Assembly: GCF_016638705.1 (NCBI RefSeq)
Contig: NZ_CP067341.1
Span: forward strand, 5,211,501-5,275,500
DNA: 64,000 nucleotides
Source: Lysinibacillus agricola
Lineage (GTDB): Bacteria > Bacillota > Bacilli > Bacillales_A > Planococcaceae
Reading direction: 5' to 3'
Shown: one piece after another, positions 1-9,917 of the stretch
Layout of the letters: every line of letters begins with the position of its first letter
Numbering within the stretch: position 1 is the first letter of the stretch
Translations under genes and position numbers: made by a program
Notes under the pieces: generated by a model
Databases searched by the model: none
The model's input: only the letters and a program-made list of their open reading frames with translations
Told to the model about the DNA's origin: nothing

Positions 1-69
1 CCCTCTCAACGCAGCGACATATCCCCCGGGACCTCCGCCAATTATGATTACATCAAATGTTGTCATGTT
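1..69 (-). CDS. lpdA: Dihydrolipoyl dehydrogenase (E3), N-terminal part only
   Basis: The start codon lies at 67-69 on the minus strand and the gene runs off the left edge. The 23 visible residues begin MTTFDVIIIGGGPGGYVAAL, which contains the GGGPGG dinucleotide-binding loop of FAD-dependent disulfide oxidoreductases. It follows E2 by 11 bases in the same orientation, so it is the E3 subunit that reoxidises the lipoyl group of this complex. The family assignment is firm; only the first few percent of the gene can be seen. Confidence 0.85.
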
Positions 70-80
70 CTCACCTCAAT

Positions 81-1367
81 TTAAACAAGCATTCTAAATG
101 GATTCTCTAGATTTTCTTTCAAGTCCGTCATAAACTGAGCAGCTGGTGCTCCGTCAATTACTCTGTGGTCAAACGATAATGATAATTGCATCATTGAATT
201 TATAACTACCTCACCATTTTTTACAATTGGCTTTTCCAAAATTCTTCCTACACCTAAAATCGCTGACTGTGGCTGATTAATAATCGGTGTAAATGAATCA
301 ACAGCAAACATGCCTAGATTGCTAATTGTAAAAGTACCATTTTCAAAATATTCCGGACTCAATTTTCCACTCTTTATGTTTGCAACTATTTCCTTACTTC
401 TTTTTACAATCTCCGCTAAACCTATTTGATCTGTATTTCCAATTACCGGTACTACCAAACCTTCATCTAGAGAAACGGCAAATCCAATATTGACCTCCTC
501 ATAAAAATGAATTTCGTTATTTTGTAATGAAATATTTAATGCTTTGTTTTTAGATAATGTATGTGCAACTGCTTTAACAATTAAATCGTTAAAGGATAAT
601 CGATACCCTGTTTCTTTCTCAATTACAGGTAGTAATTGTTTACGCAGACTTACACATTCCGTCATATTGATTTCTGTTGTCATTGTTACATGCGGTGCAG
701 TATAATAGCTTTCGCTCATTCGCTCTGCAATTACTTTTCGCATGCCTTTTAACGGTACTTTTTTCAGCGGTGTAGATTCTACTTCTTGTGATGATGTTGT
801 TGCAGAAACAGCGGACAAGACATCCTTTTTCGTTATTTTACCGTGCTGTCCTGAGCCAATTAAATCTTTATCATCTATCTTTAGGTCCTGAACCATCTTT
901 TGTGCCAATGGTGTGATTTTAGATGTATCTTGTTGTAAGTAATTTTCAACATCCTGTTTTTGTACTCGACTGTTTGGACCTGTTCCAGATATAAGAGAAA
1001 GGTCAACTCCATTATCTTTTGCAAGCTTGTTGGCAGCAGGTGTTTTTCGTACTTTTCCTTGCTCATTGCTTTCTTCTAATTTATTATCTATAGATTCTGA
1101 GGAGTTTTCAGTTTGCTCTATTGCCTCATTTTCTTCACCCATATAGGCAATAATTTCATGTACTTTTACTGTGCTACCTGCATCATATAGTTTTTTTAAA
1201 AGATGTCCTGAAGATTCAGCTTCTACTTCTAGAACAATTTTATCTGTTTGAATTTCAGCAATCGGATCGCCTTCCTCGATAAATTCACCATCATTTACAA
1301 GCCAACTAACAATGATGCCCTCCTCCATCGTTGCTCCTAATTTGGGCATTACCACTTCTCTTGCCAT
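81..1367 (-). CDS. Dihydrolipoamide acyltransferase (E2) of a 2-oxoacid/acetoin-type dehydrogenase
   Basis: This is the E2 core, which moves the acyl group from the TPP-bound E1 intermediate to CoA. In order: a lipoyl domain (residues 1-77, lipoylated lysine K43 in QTDKI), an acidic linker, a peripheral subunit-binding domain at 107-144, a second one at 151-187, and the catalytic domain from about 205 to 428 with the DHRVIDG active-site motif near 400-406. Two subunit-binding domains are more than the single one remembered for Bacillus AcoC. It lies 13 bases behind E1 beta and 11 bases before E3. An acetoin (AcoC) role is favoured by the sigma-54 context, but a branched-chain or other oxoacid substrate cannot be excluded. 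Confidence 0.9.
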   Translation of the reverse strand: MAREVVMPKLGATMEEGIIVSWLVNDGEFIEEGDPIAEIQTDKIVLEVEAESSGHLLKKLYDAGSTVKVHEIIAYMGEENEAIEQTENSSESIDNKLEESNEQGKVRKTPAANKLAKDNGVDLSLISGTGPNSRVQKQDVENYLQQDTSKITPLAQKMVQDLKIDDKDLIGSGQHGKITKKDVLSAVSATTSSQEVESTPLKKVPLKGMRKVIAERMSESYYTAPHVTMTTEINMTECVSLRKQLLPVIEKETGYRLSFNDLIVKAVAHTLSKNKALNISLQNNEIHFYEEVNIGFAVSLDEGLVVPVIGNTDQIGLAEIVKRSKEIVANIKSGKLSPEYFENGTFTISNLGMFAVDSFTPIINQPQSAILGVGRILEKPIVKNGEVVINSMMQLSLSFDHRVIDGAPAAQFMTDLKENLENPFRMLV

Positions 1368-1380
1368 TTCGGTTTCACCT

Positions 1381-2361
1381 CTATTTATTCATTAATTCTA
1401 AACATTTTTGATAAATATCTGATACTTGAGGGATTGCAGCTTTTTCAAGTTTTGGGTTATATGGTATTGGTGCTTCTACTCCACCTAATCGTAAAATCGG
1501 TGCATCTAAGTAATCAAAGGCATCACTCTCAGCGATTAAACTAACGATTTCTGTACCAAATCCGCCTCTTTTCACTGCCTCATAAACGACTAGTACTCTC
1601 CCAGTTTTCTTAACAGATTCTAAAATCGCCTTTTCATCTAACGGAACAAGTGTCCGTGGATCAATTACCTCCACATCTATTCCCTCTTGTTCAAGTTGTT
1701 GTGCAGCTTCTACTGCATGATTTACCATCATACCTGTAGCAATAATAGTAATGTCCTTCCCCTCTCGTTTAATATCTGCCACGCCAAGAGGAATTTCATA
1801 AGATTCTTCAGGAACATCTCCTTTTAGGTTATAAAGCATTTTATGCTCATAAAATAAAACCGGATTGTCATCTTTTATTGCAGCTTTTAATAAGCCCTTA
1901 GCATCGTATGCATTGGAAGGTTGTACAACTTTTAAGCCCGGTATATGTGTCATCCATGCTTCTAAGCTCTGTGAATGTTGTGCTGCAAATCCTGCACCAG
2001 AGCCAGCTGGTAATCTTACTACCATTGGAACTTTTGCTTTCCCACCAAACATATAACGCATTTTAGCTGCTTGATTTACAATATTATCCATAGCAATTAC
2101 AACGAAATCGGAAAATTGAATTTCTAAAATTGGGCGCATTCCTGTCATTGCTGAACCGACCGCACAACCACTAATTGCTGCTTCTGAAATAGGAGTAATA
2201 CGAACTCGTTCAGGACCAAATTCATCAATCATTCCACTTGTGACACCAAAAGCTCCACCATATACTCCGATGTCCTCACCCATAATAAATACATCATTAT
2301 CTTCACGCATCACTTGAGTCATTGCTTCTTTAACAGCTTCTGAATAACTAATTTCTCTCAT
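1381..2361 (-). CDS. TPP-dependent dehydrogenase E1 component, beta subunit (AcoB-like)
   Basis: 326 residues, the usual length for a separate E1 beta chain. It carries the transketolase pyrimidine-domain signature ([15 protein letters not shown], then [12 protein letters not shown]) and a C-terminal transketolase domain ([20 protein letters not shown]). With E1 alpha it decarboxylates or cleaves the substrate on thiamine diphosphate and reductively acylates the E2 lipoyl group. It starts 19 bases after E1 alpha behind the ribosome site AAAGGAG. Neighbour order E1 alpha, E1 beta, E2, E3 is that of aco and pdh operons. Confidence 0.9.
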   Translation of the reverse strand: MREISYSEAVKEAMTQVMREDNDVFIMGEDIGVYGGAFGVTSGMIDEFGPERVRITPISEAAISGCAVGSAMTGMRPILEIQFSDFVVIAMDNIVNQAAKMRYMFGGKAKVPMVVRLPAGSGAGFAAQHSQSLEAWMTHIPGLKVVQPSNAYDAKGLLKAAIKDDNPVLFYEHKMLYNLKGDVPEESYEIPLGVADIKREGKDITIIATGMMVNHAVEAAQQLEQEGIDVEVIDPRTLVPLDEKAILESVKKTGRVLVVYEAVKRGGFGTEIVSLIAESDAFDYLDAPILRLGGVEAPIPYNPKLEKAAIPQVSDIYQKCLELMNK

Positions 2362-2380
2362 CTTGATTTCTCCTTTTCCC

Positions 2381-3370
2381 CTAGGCGTAAATATCTGTCA
2401 TTAAAGTATCTATACTTGGATCATCACTATTTTCAGCATATTCAACCGCTTCTTTCATCTGGTTTTGAGCTTTTTCGTTTAACTCTATGAATTCGTTTTC
2501 ATTTATGACATTATTTGAAATTAGAATTTCCTTAAAAACTTCGATTGGATCCTTTTCTTTCTTCCACTCCTTCTCCTCTTCGCGCGTTCTATATTTTCGA
2601 GCATCACTTCTTGAATGCCCTTCCCATCGATAAGTTTCCGCTTCAATCAATGTAGGGCCCTCACCCTTTTTCGCACGTTCGACTGCATCTTGTGTCGCTT
2701 TAATGACCTCTAAAATGTTATTACCGTTAATTGTTTCGCTTGGAATTCCGTAGCTTGATCCTCTGACAGCAATGGACTCAATATTTGTCATTTCTGTAAT
2801 AGAACCTGACATTCCATATAAATTATTTTCACAGAAGAAAATTACCGGAAGCTTCCATATAGATGCAAGGTTAAGTGATTCGTGGAACGCCCCTTCATTT
2901 GTTGCACCATCCCCGAAGAAGCAAAGTACTACATAGCCTAGCTCCTTCATTTTTGATGTCAAAGCAGCGCCGACACCAAGTGGTAGACCAGCTGCTACAA
3001 TTCCATTTGCACCTAGATTTCCAACTGTCATATCAGCGATGTGCATAGAACCTCCTTTGCCTTTGCAATGACCCGTTACCTTCCCAAATAGCTCTGCGAC
3101 CATCTTTTTAACATCTGTTCCTTTAGCAATACTGTGTCCATGACCGCGATGTGTGCTTGTAATCTTATCTTCATTATTCAGAGGGAAACAAGCACCTACT
3201 GCTGTGGCTTCTTGGCCAATACATAAATGCATAGTTCCATGAATTTTTCCTTGTTGATATAGTTGTTTCAGTGTCTCTTCGAACTTTCTAATGAGAATCA
3301 TGTCATACAACATTTTCTTTAAATCCTGATTGTCTAAGCCTAATTCTTGAAATAATAACTCATTTGACAT
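2381..3370 (-). CDS. TPP-dependent dehydrogenase E1 component, alpha subunit (AcoA-like)
   Basis: 329 residues, first gene of the complex operon, behind a TAGGAGG ribosome site. The thiamine diphosphate/magnesium motif runs from [14 protein letters not shown] to CENN at about residues 155-182. The sequence [13 protein letters not shown] and the short length fit acetoin:DCPIP oxidoreductase-type E1 alpha (AcoA) better than pyruvate E1 alpha, but similar proteins act on other 2-oxoacids. The gene is preceded by a sigma-54 promoter and lies divergent to its probable activator, the classical aco arrangement. Confidence 0.88.
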   Translation of the reverse strand: MSNELLFQELGLDNQDLKKMLYDMILIRKFEETLKQLYQQGKIHGTMHLCIGQEATAVGACFPLNNEDKITSTHRGHGHSIAKGTDVKKMVAELFGKVTGHCKGKGGSMHIADMTVGNLGANGIVAAGLPLGVGAALTSKMKELGYVVLCFFGDGATNEGAFHESLNLASIWKLPVIFFCENNLYGMSGSITEMTNIESIAVRGSSYGIPSETINGNNILEVIKATQDAVERAKKGEGPTLIEAETYRWEGHSRSDARKYRTREEEKEWKKEKDPIEVFKEILISNNVINENEFIELNEKAQNQMKEAVEYAENSDDPSIDTLMTDIYA

Positions 3371-3408
3371 ATATAGAACCTCCTAAAGATATTTACATTA
3401 ATTATTAA

Positions 3409-3424
3409 TGCAAAAAGCATGCCA
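3409..3424 (-). promoter_or_regulatory. Sigma-54 promoter of the dehydrogenase operon
   Basis: On the minus strand the sequence is TGGCATGCTTTTTGCA, matching the -24/-12 consensus TGGCAC-N5-TTGCA with exact spacing and one mismatch. It lies 38 bases before the E1 alpha start. The same element occurs before the second operon at 10411-10426. Confidence 0.85.
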
Positions 3425-3496
3425 ACTTTTATTGATGCAAAAATCCAGTATTTTCTCATCGAACAAGGGGAAAATTGATGTATAATTGTGCCGAAG

Positions 3497-3514
3497 TGAT
3501 GAGTTATTACATCA
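3497..3514. promoter_or_regulatory. Candidate enhancer (upstream activator site) TGATG-N8-CATCA
   Basis: A dyad TGATG-AGTTATTA-CATCA, extended by one more matched pair to GTGATG...CATCAC, centred 89 bp upstream of the sigma-54 promoter and directly before the activator gene. A dyad of the same form and spacing is found 99 bp upstream of the second sigma-54 promoter (10509-10526). Binding by the activator is inferred. Confidence 0.55.
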
Positions 3515-3537
3515 CATCTACTTAAGGGGGAGTATGA

Positions 3538-5196
3538 ATGTTTTACAATCAATTAAAAGTACTAGGGGTTATAGAGTGGGATCAAGTTAGAGATGTTCTA
3601 GCAATTAATGAAACTGCCAAGACTTATGAAAAGTTTTTTGATGATATAAAAAAGCAAGTTTCTAATGGTTATAAGTATTTTTGTATGTTGTCTTCTAACT
3701 TGGAGATAAATGTTATAAACAATGCTGAGGATTTTTCTAAACTAACAATTTTTATATTACCTCTAACAGAATCCGTTAGCTTAAATCAGGAAATTGATAA
3801 GTTGGATAATTTAAAAAAAGAGTTAGATGAAGTTATTAATTCATCGTTTGACGGTATTGTTATTTCTGATGCGAAAGGGAAAATTATGTATCAGAATCCT
3901 GCCTATGAAAGAATTACAGAGCTTTCAACTGAATTTTGCATAGGAAAAAATCTACAATCCTTAGTAGACAAAGGAATTATTGATGTTTCTGCATCATTAA
4001 AAGCTATCAAGGGGAATCGTTCTATCACAATAAGTCAGAAAATTAAAACAGGGAAAAATGTTTTAGTTTCAGCCGTTCCAATCAGAAGCAAGCAAGGGGA
4101 AATCATCAAAATTGTTAATAATGTCCGTGACTTAACTCAACTAAATAATCTAGAGACAGAAATTCAACAATTAGAAATTAAAAATCAAAGAATCCATGAA
4201 GAGTTACAACAATTAAAAGGGATTAGTGACCCGAAATATTCAATTATCGCACACTCTACACAAATGAAAGATGTCATTGACCGGGCTTTAAGAGTTGCTC
4301 AAATTGATTCAGGTGTATTAATTCAAGGGCCGTCTGGTGTAGGTAAAGAAAAAATAGTAGATTTAATACACCGAAATAGTATTCGGAAGGATGGGCCATT
4401 GATTAAAATTAATTGTGGTGCAATCCCTGAATCTCTTCTTGAATCGGAATTATTCGGATATGAATCAGGTTCTTTTACAGGTGCCACAAAAAAAGGGAAG
4501 GCTGGATTATTTGAGGCTGCTAATAATGGTACAATCTTTTTAGATGAAATTGGAGAGATGCCTCTACAGCTTCAAGTAAAACTATTACGAATACTTCAAG
4601 AACGAGAAGTTATGCGCATTGGTGGTACAACACCAATTCAAGTAGATGTCCGTGTAATTGCTGCAACAAACAGGAATTTATCGGATATGATTGAAGAGAC
4701 GAAATTTAGAGAAGATTTATACTATCGACTTAATATTATACCAATCAAAATTCCACCACTTGAGCAAAGAGTAGCGGATATCATTCCTCTTATTTATCAT
4801 TTTACGAATAATTTAAATATTAAATATGGATTAAATCGTTCTTTTTCATCTGAAGTGCTTGAAACGTTTGCGAACTATAAATGGCCAGGGAATGTCAGAG
4901 AGTTACAGAACATCGTAGAACGAGTTGTTTTAATGAGTCAACACTCAGAGATTACGATGGATGATTTACAAAGAGAATTAAACTTAAATAGCGATAGCAT
5001 TCAAGTATCAAATGGCAATACATTAATTACCCATCATCTACCGTTAAAGGATCAAGTTGAATCTTTTGAGGAAAATATTATTCGAGAAGCAATTAAAATT
5101 TATCCTAGTATAAGAAAAGCAGCAATTGCATTAAAAATAGATCAATCCACACTTGTAAGAAAACTACAAAAATATAAAATAGAGAACCATTCATAA
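3538..5196 (+). CDS. Sigma-54-dependent transcriptional activator with PAS domain
   Basis: 552 residues. A roughly 90-residue N-terminal region of unknown fold is followed by a PAS sensor domain (about 95-205), a short coiled coil (205-228), and the AAA+ domain with Walker A GPSGVGKE (264-271), the sigma-54 contact loop GSFTGA (311-316, serine in place of the usual alanine) and Walker B GTIFLDEIG (331-339). A Fis-type helix-turn-helix is at about 525-548. The start is ATG behind AAGGGGGAG. It is divergent to the E1 alpha gene, and the two nearby sigma-54 promoters make it the likely regulator of both catabolic operons. It resembles AcoR/RocR-type proteins, but the N-terminus is not a GAF domain I recognise. 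Confidence 0.9.
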   Translation: MFYNQLKVLGVIEWDQVRDVLAINETAKTYEKFFDDIKKQVSNGYKYFCMLSSNLEINVINNAEDFSKLTIFILPLTESVSLNQEIDKLDNLKKELDEVINSSFDGIVISDAKGKIMYQNPAYERITELSTEFCIGKNLQSLVDKGIIDVSASLKAIKGNRSITISQKIKTGKNVLVSAVPIRSKQGEIIKIVNNVRDLTQLNNLETEIQQLEIKNQRIHEELQQLKGISDPKYSIIAHSTQMKDVIDRALRVAQIDSGVLIQGPSGVGKEKIVDLIHRNSIRKDGPLIKINCGAIPESLLESELFGYESGSFTGATKKGKAGLFEAANNGTIFLDEIGEMPLQLQVKLLRILQEREVMRIGGTTPIQVDVRVIAATNRNLSDMIEETKFREDLYYRLNIIPIKIPPLEQRVADIIPLIYHFTNNLNIKYGLNRSFSSEVLETFANYKWPGNVRELQNIVERVVLMSQHSEITMDDLQRELNLNSDSIQVSNGNTLITHHLPLKDQVESFEENIIREAIKIYPSIRKAAIALKIDQSTLVRKLQKYKIENHS

Positions 5197-5198
5197 TA

Positions 5199-5238
5199 AA
5201 AAACGACCTCCTGCTTTTGAACAGTGGAGGTCATTTTT
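5199..5238. terminator. Bidirectional terminator
   Basis: Perfect stem GACCTCC (5205-5211) / GGAGGTC (5226-5232) flanked by A-rich and T-rich runs. It lies between the convergent activator gene and the TRAP operon. Confidence 0.8.
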
Positions 5239-5255
5239 ATTTAACTTTAATATCA

Positions 5256-6548
5256 TTACTTACTAGATAATAACTGTGGTAAAAATAACGTTAATTGCGG
5301 CACAAATGTAATGACGCCTAGTAATATTAGTAACGCTATTACAATAGGCGTTAAATGTTTAAAAGTTTCTTCAAAACGTATATTTGCCACTTTTGCACCA
5401 ATAAACAGATTTAACCCCAATGGTGGTGTTAATAAGCCTAATGTCAGGTTGAAGCACACGATCATTCCAAAATGTAATGGATCTACTCCTAAAGGCGTAA
5501 CGATTGGTAAAAGTAATGGTACAAATATTAATAATGCTGCAACTGTTTCAATAAACATTCCTACAACTAATAAGAAAAGATTAATTAACACTAGAACGAT
5601 AATCGGATTTGTTGTAAAGCTTGAAATACCATTAGCTATATATTGTGGTACTTGCTCTAATGTTAAAATTTTACCGAAGAACGTTGCTGTACCAACGAAA
5701 ATCATGACAGAACCAGATGTAACAGAAGCTTTTAAAAATACATCCATTAAATCACTTAATCGTAATTCTTTATAAATGAATAAACTTACGATTAAGCTAT
5801 AAACAACAGCTACTACCGCTGCTTCTGTAGGCGTTACAATACCACCATATATCCCACCTAAAATAATGATAGGGGCTAATAATCCGAACTTTGCTTCATT
5901 TAACGATCGCCAAAAACCTATTTTTTCTTCTTCCGGTTGTTGGTCTACATAACCTTCTCTTTTACATACAATATAGTTAATGATGATTAATATCACTGCA
6001 ATTAATAAACCTGGGACAATACCAGCGATAAATAAGTCGCTAATTGACACTCCTGCCATGATGCCATAAAAGATAAAGACAATACTTGGTGGAATGATAG
6101 GACCGAGAGCGCCTGCACTTGCTGTTAATGCTGCGGCATATGGTTTCTTGTAACCACTGTTAATCATGTGCGGTATCATAATTCCACCGATACTGGCAAC
6201 CGTTGCTGCACCTGATCCAGAGATTGCTGCAAAAATTAAACTTGCGAGTATTGTAATTAAACCTAAGCTACCTGTCCAGGAGCCCACCATTGATTTGAAG
6301 AAATCAATAAGTCTTCTAGAAATCCCCCCTGTACTCATTAACTCTCCTGCTAAAATGAAAAATGGTACAGCTAATAATGAGAACGAATCATTCGATGTAA
6401 ATGTCGCTTGAATAAGAAATGAAATAGGGATTGTTCCTTCAATTAGAACAACGGTTAACGCAGAAATTGCTAAAGAAATTGCAATCGGGATATTTATTAA
6501 TAGACATAGAATAAATACAATTGTGAGAATTCCAATGGCACCTAACAT
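5256..6548 (-). CDS. dctM: TRAP transporter large permease subunit (DctM family)
   Basis: 430 residues, almost entirely hydrophobic with about 12 membrane segments, the normal DctM length. Family features include SGSGAATVASIGGIMIPHMI and the C-terminal LTPPLGLNLFIGAKVA. It is the channel-forming subunit that imports an organic acid or related solute with sodium. It overlaps dctQ by one base (TAATG), so the two are translationally coupled. It is the last gene of the VOC-SDR-SDR-TRAP operon. Confidence 0.93.
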   Translation of the reverse strand: MLGAIGILTIVFILCLLINIPIAISLAISALTVVLIEGTIPISFLIQATFTSNDSFSLLAVPFFILAGELMSTGGISRRLIDFFKSMVGSWTGSLGLITILASLIFAAISGSGAATVASIGGIMIPHMINSGYKKPYAAALTASAGALGPIIPPSIVFIFYGIMAGVSISDLFIAGIVPGLLIAVILIIINYIVCKREGYVDQQPEEEKIGFWRSLNEAKFGLLAPIIILGGIYGGIVTPTEAAVVAVVYSLIVSLFIYKELRLSDLMDVFLKASVTSGSVMIFVGTATFFGKILTLEQVPQYIANGISSFTTNPIIVLVLINLFLLVVGMFIETVAALLIFVPLLLPIVTPLGVDPLHFGMIVCFNLTLGLLTPPLGLNLFIGAKVANIRFEETFKHLTPIVIALLILLGVITFVPQLTLFLPQLLSSK

Positions 6549-7030
6549 TATTTCTCACCCTCTTTTCTCTTTACAAAAACATCTAATATCTCCACTACAA
6601 AAATTCTTATAGCCATTAAAAAATACCCAATCGGAATCCCTAAATAGACTACTCCCATTGGTAAATTAAGTGCTGCTGAAGTTGCGTTTTGTTTGTATAG
6701 ATTATTTGCATATTGAAAGCCTAGATACGAAATATATAAACTGAACAGCATCCATATCATACTACCTACCAAGTTCACATATGGCCGGATTTTTTTTGGG
6801 ATAATCATATTCAATGCTTCTACTCTAATATGTGCTTTCGTAATGACAGCATAACTTGCACTTATAAAAACAAACCAAACAAACAAATATCTTGATAGTT
6901 CTTCTGCCCAAACAATTGAGGAGTTAAAAACATATCTTGAAACCACAGCTGCAAACATGACTACCGTCATAATTAATAGAATTGCAAAGCTAGCATAAGC
7001 TTCGATTGGTCTCTTCATAAGCTTCCCCAT
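6548..7030 (-). CDS. dctQ: TRAP transporter small permease subunit (DctQ family)
   Basis: 160 residues with four predicted membrane segments and the characteristic stretch FNSSIVWAEELSRYLFVWFV. It pairs with the large permease immediately downstream. A hairpin at 7052-7088 separates it from the binding-protein gene. The start is ATG; a second ATG at residue 5 is possible. Confidence 0.92.
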   Translation of the reverse strand: MGKLMKRPIEAYASFAILLIMTVVMFAAVVSRYVFNSSIVWAEELSRYLFVWFVFISASYAVITKAHIRVEALNMIIPKKIRPYVNLVGSMIWMLFSLYISYLGFQYANNLYKQNATSAALNLPMGVVYLGIPIGYFLMAIRIFVVEILDVFVKRKEGEK

Positions 7031-7051
7031 TGCTTGTCCCCTCCTTTTGTA

Positions 7052-7088
7052 CCCTTGTAATTATCAATAGGTCTTTTCATTACAAGGG
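7052..7088. terminator. Intercistronic hairpin between binding protein and permeases
   Basis: Perfect 10-bp inverted repeat CCCTTGTAAT / ATTACAAGGG with a 17-base loop, not followed by a strong T run. Such hairpins often stabilise the upstream mRNA or partly terminate, giving more binding protein than permease. That role is inferred. Confidence 0.6.
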
Positions 7089-7117
7089 CAATAAATTGAA
7101 CTTTATTTCTCAGGAAA

Positions 7118-8167
7118 TTATTTCAATTCCTCTAGTAATTTGATAGCTAAATCATAATTTTCTTGACCAATTGCATCCATGTTGTCTTTGGCAACATTTG
7201 ATGTCACTTCTTTAAATACCTTTCTCTCTTCCTCAGATAATTCAACTACATCTACACCTTTATCTTTTAAGCCTTGGATGGCATCTTTTTCTGCTTTCGC
7301 TACAAGGTCTATCGCATATTTTGTATATGAAGCTACAGATTCATCTATCATCTTTTTCATATCTTCACTTAAACCATCATAGAAATCCTTATTTACTAGC
7401 ACACCATGTAATAATAAAATGTGATTTGTCGCTGTAAAATGGTTGTTTACTTCATAAAAACGATCTCCGTAAATTAAAGGTGTTGTTGTAGATACACCAT
7501 CGATTGTACCTTGCTGTAATCCTGTAAACACTTCACTATAAGCCATTGGTGTTGGGTTTGCTTTCATTGACTTCAAAGTACTTAAATGTAAATTCGCAGA
7601 TGAACTTCTAATCTTCAAACCTTTTAAATCTGATGGTTTCTTAACAGATGTTTTACCGTTTAAAATGCTATAGTAGCCTAAATCTATAAATCCAAGGAGA
7701 TACATATTTGATTTATCAGCAACCTCTTTCTTTAATAGGTCCCCATATTCTCCCTCTAGGAAAGAGTAAAATTGTTCGCGACTATCAAATAAAAATGGTA
7801 CATCAAAAATATTAAAAGCATTTGCACCAATTGAATTTGCAATACCGTAAGCTGATGTTGTTGACAGTTGAATTGTACCGTTTTGTAATAATTCAGCTGT
7901 TGTTTCATCAGAAGTTGTTAATGTACCGCCATTATAAATTTCAACGTTTATATCACCATTGCTTTTCTCTTCGATTGTATCTTTAAAATTCTCATATCCT
8001 AAATTTAAAAAGTTGTTTGCATCGACTTGGTTTGCCATTTTTATCGTAATTTCTTTACCATTAGATGCTGATTCTTTTCCACTGTTGCTTGAACACGCTG
8101 CTAAAAATATTAACGACAACGCCATTATTGAAAACATCAATTTCTTTAGTACATTTTTATTTTTCAT
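7118..8167 (-). CDS. dctP: TRAP transporter substrate-binding lipoprotein (DctP family)
   Basis: 349 residues from the ATG at 8165-8167, chosen because AGGAGG lies nine bases upstream; a ten-residue longer reading lacks a ribosome site. The signal sequence ends in the lipobox LAAC, so the protein is anchored to the outer face of the membrane. The family motif region LKGLKIRSS...ANPTPMAYSEVFTGLQQGTIDGVSTT is present. It captures the solute for DctQM. The substrate is unknown; a carboxylate or hydroxy-ketone that feeds the dehydrogenase complex is a guess. Confidence 0.92.
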   Translation of the reverse strand: MKNKNVLKKLMFSIMALSLIFLAACSSNSGKESASNGKEITIKMANQVDANNFLNLGYENFKDTIEEKSNGDINVEIYNGGTLTTSDETTAELLQNGTIQLSTTSAYGIANSIGANAFNIFDVPFLFDSREQFYSFLEGEYGDLLKKEVADKSNMYLLGFIDLGYYSILNGKTSVKKPSDLKGLKIRSSSANLHLSTLKSMKANPTPMAYSEVFTGLQQGTIDGVSTTTPLIYGDRFYEVNNHFTATNHILLLHGVLVNKDFYDGLSEDMKKMIDESVASYTKYAIDLVAKAEKDAIQGLKDKGVDVVELSEEERKVFKEVTSNVAKDNMDAIGQENYDLAIKLLEELK

Positions 8168-8251
8168 AGTATAAGCCTCCTGCTTTTCACTAAACATTCG
8201 TTCAATTGATTTGATGATTTAAATTCATAAAAATTGTCCAATTCTACCGGA

Positions 8252-9022
8252 TTAAAAATTCATTTTAGATTGTCCACCGTCTACATTGATGGTTGCACCA
8301 ACAATCCAAGAAGCTTTTTCAGACGTTAAATAAACAACTACATCTGCAATTTCTTCTGGTGTACCAAAACGACCTGCTGGAATATCATTCTTTACAAACT
8401 CTTCAATTTTATAAGGATTCTCTCTCGTTAACCTTCCCCAAACACCACTTTCATGATAAACACTACCAGGTGCAATGCTGTTAACTCTTATACCGTATTT
8501 AATGACTTCGCTTGCTAACGCTTTCGTGAAACTAATTAATGCTGCTTTTGAATTATTGTAGGTTGCCTTGCCTCCACTTTCCCTACCATAAATAGAAGAA
8601 ATATTAATAATATTCCCTCTTCCTTGTTTTTTCATATGTTTAATGACCAATTTGCTAAGATGTACGGTCGAAAAATAATTTAATTCAAATGCTTCATAGA
8701 AATTCTCCATGGGAGTTTCTAATATGCTAGAGCCATTACTTCCCCCTGCATTATTTATCAATATATCGATATGATCATGATCTAATATGTATTTTTCTAT
8801 TAGACCCTCACGCTCATAATTATTCGTAATGTCAGATTGATAGGTCGTAACATTTTTTAACTGTAGTTTGGCTTCATTCAAATGCTCTATAGAACGGCCA
8901 ACAATTGAAACATTCGCATTTTCTTCTATAAATCTCTTAGCTATTTCTAGTCCAATACCCTTTGAACCACCAATAATCAATACATTTTTCTTAGCTAGAT
9001 TCAACTCCATATAATTGCTCAC
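8252..9022 (-). CDS. Short-chain dehydrogenase/reductase (SDR)
   Basis: 256 residues, classical SDR. The NAD(P) loop GGSKGIG is near residue 18, NNAGG near 92, the catalytic serine in NISSIYG, and the YxxxK pair in YNNSK. The C-terminus ends in the usual VDGG segment (ATINVDGGQSKMNF). It lies between the TRAP genes and a second SDR and is probably an oxidoreductase for the imported substrate or its product. The GTG start at 9022 has only a weak ribosome site; the internal ATG at residue 5 is an alternative. Confidence 0.85.
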   Translation of the reverse strand: MSNYMELNLAKKNVLIIGGSKGIGLEIAKRFIEENANVSIVGRSIEHLNEAKLQLKNVTTYQSDITNNYEREGLIEKYILDHDHIDILINNAGGSNGSSILETPMENFYEAFELNYFSTVHLSKLVIKHMKKQGRGNIINISSIYGRESGGKATYNNSKAALISFTKALASEVIKYGIRVNSIAPGSVYHESGVWGRLTRENPYKIEEFVKNDIPAGRFGTPEEIADVVVYLTSEKASWIVGATINVDGGQSKMNF

Positions 9023-9134
9023 TTTCTCGAGATTATCGTTTATCTCCTACTAACTCGCTACCTATCTATAATTCCTTATCTAGGTTTACTAGTTCAAAGA
9101 GGATATCATTTCTTATAATTCCAACTCCAACTTT

Positions 9135-9887
9135 TTATCTTCCTAAAAAACCACCGTCTACTGGTAAGAGGATGCCATTGATATAGTCTGATTTATCTGA
9201 GCATAAAAATTGTAAAGCACCAGCTAATTCATTTGGCTCGCCAAAGCGTCCAGCAGGTACACGGCTAATTAGTGATTGATATCTTGACTCATCCTCAAGA
9301 ATAAATTGATTTAATGCTGTTTTATAGTATCCAGGAGCAATTGCATTTACGTTAATACCATCTTTAGCCCATTCGTTAGATAAAGATTTTGTCAATTGGG
9401 AAACTGCTCCTTTACTTGCGGAATAAGCTGATGCATTATAACCACCCTGTACAGCTAATACAGATGCAATATTGACTATTTTCCCAGCGCCCTTTTTCAA
9501 CATTTCATGATATGCCAGTCTACTTAATTCGAATATTGCAGTGACATTAACATCAATGATTTTTTGGAAATCCTCAATTTGTAAATCAATCGCAGGCATT
9601 GGTTTATGAATTCCAGCGTTATTTACAAGAATATCTAACTCCCCACCTAATAGTTGAACTGCTGCATGGAATACTTCAGGAATTTTCTCTAAGTTCGATA
9701 AATCTGCTCGCGCCCCGTATACAGAAAATCCTTCATTCTGCATATCTTGAGCAATCTTCTCTACATCATTTGAATAATCAATGATACAAACCTCTACACC
9801 ATATTCACAAAGACCCTTTACCATTGCTAACCCGAGACCTTGAACGCCACCTGTAAGTATTGCTTTTTTACCCTGTAAACTTTGCAT
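9135..9887 (-). CDS. Short-chain dehydrogenase/reductase (SDR)
   Basis: About 250 residues with GGVQGLG, NNAGIHKP, the catalytic YSASK and a terminal VDGGFLGR. I place the start at the ATG eight bases after AAAGGA; an ATG nine bases earlier touches the ribosome site and is less likely. It is only moderately like the neighbouring SDR, so the pair may catalyse successive steps rather than being a recent duplication. The substrate cannot be read from the sequence. Confidence 0.85.
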   Translation of the reverse strand: MQSLQGKKAILTGGVQGLGLAMVKGLCEYGVEVCIIDYSNDVEKIAQDMQNEGFSVYGARADLSNLEKIPEVFHAAVQLLGGELDILVNNAGIHKPMPAIDLQIEDFQKIIDVNVTAIFELSRLAYHEMLKKGAGKIVNIASVLAVQGGYNASAYSASKGAVSQLTKSLSNEWAKDGINVNAIAPGYYKTALNQFILEDESRYQSLISRVPAGRFGEPNELAGALQFLCSDKSDYINGILLPVDGGFLGR

Positions 9888-9917
9888 AAACTCCATCCTT
9901 TACTGAATTCGCTTTCA

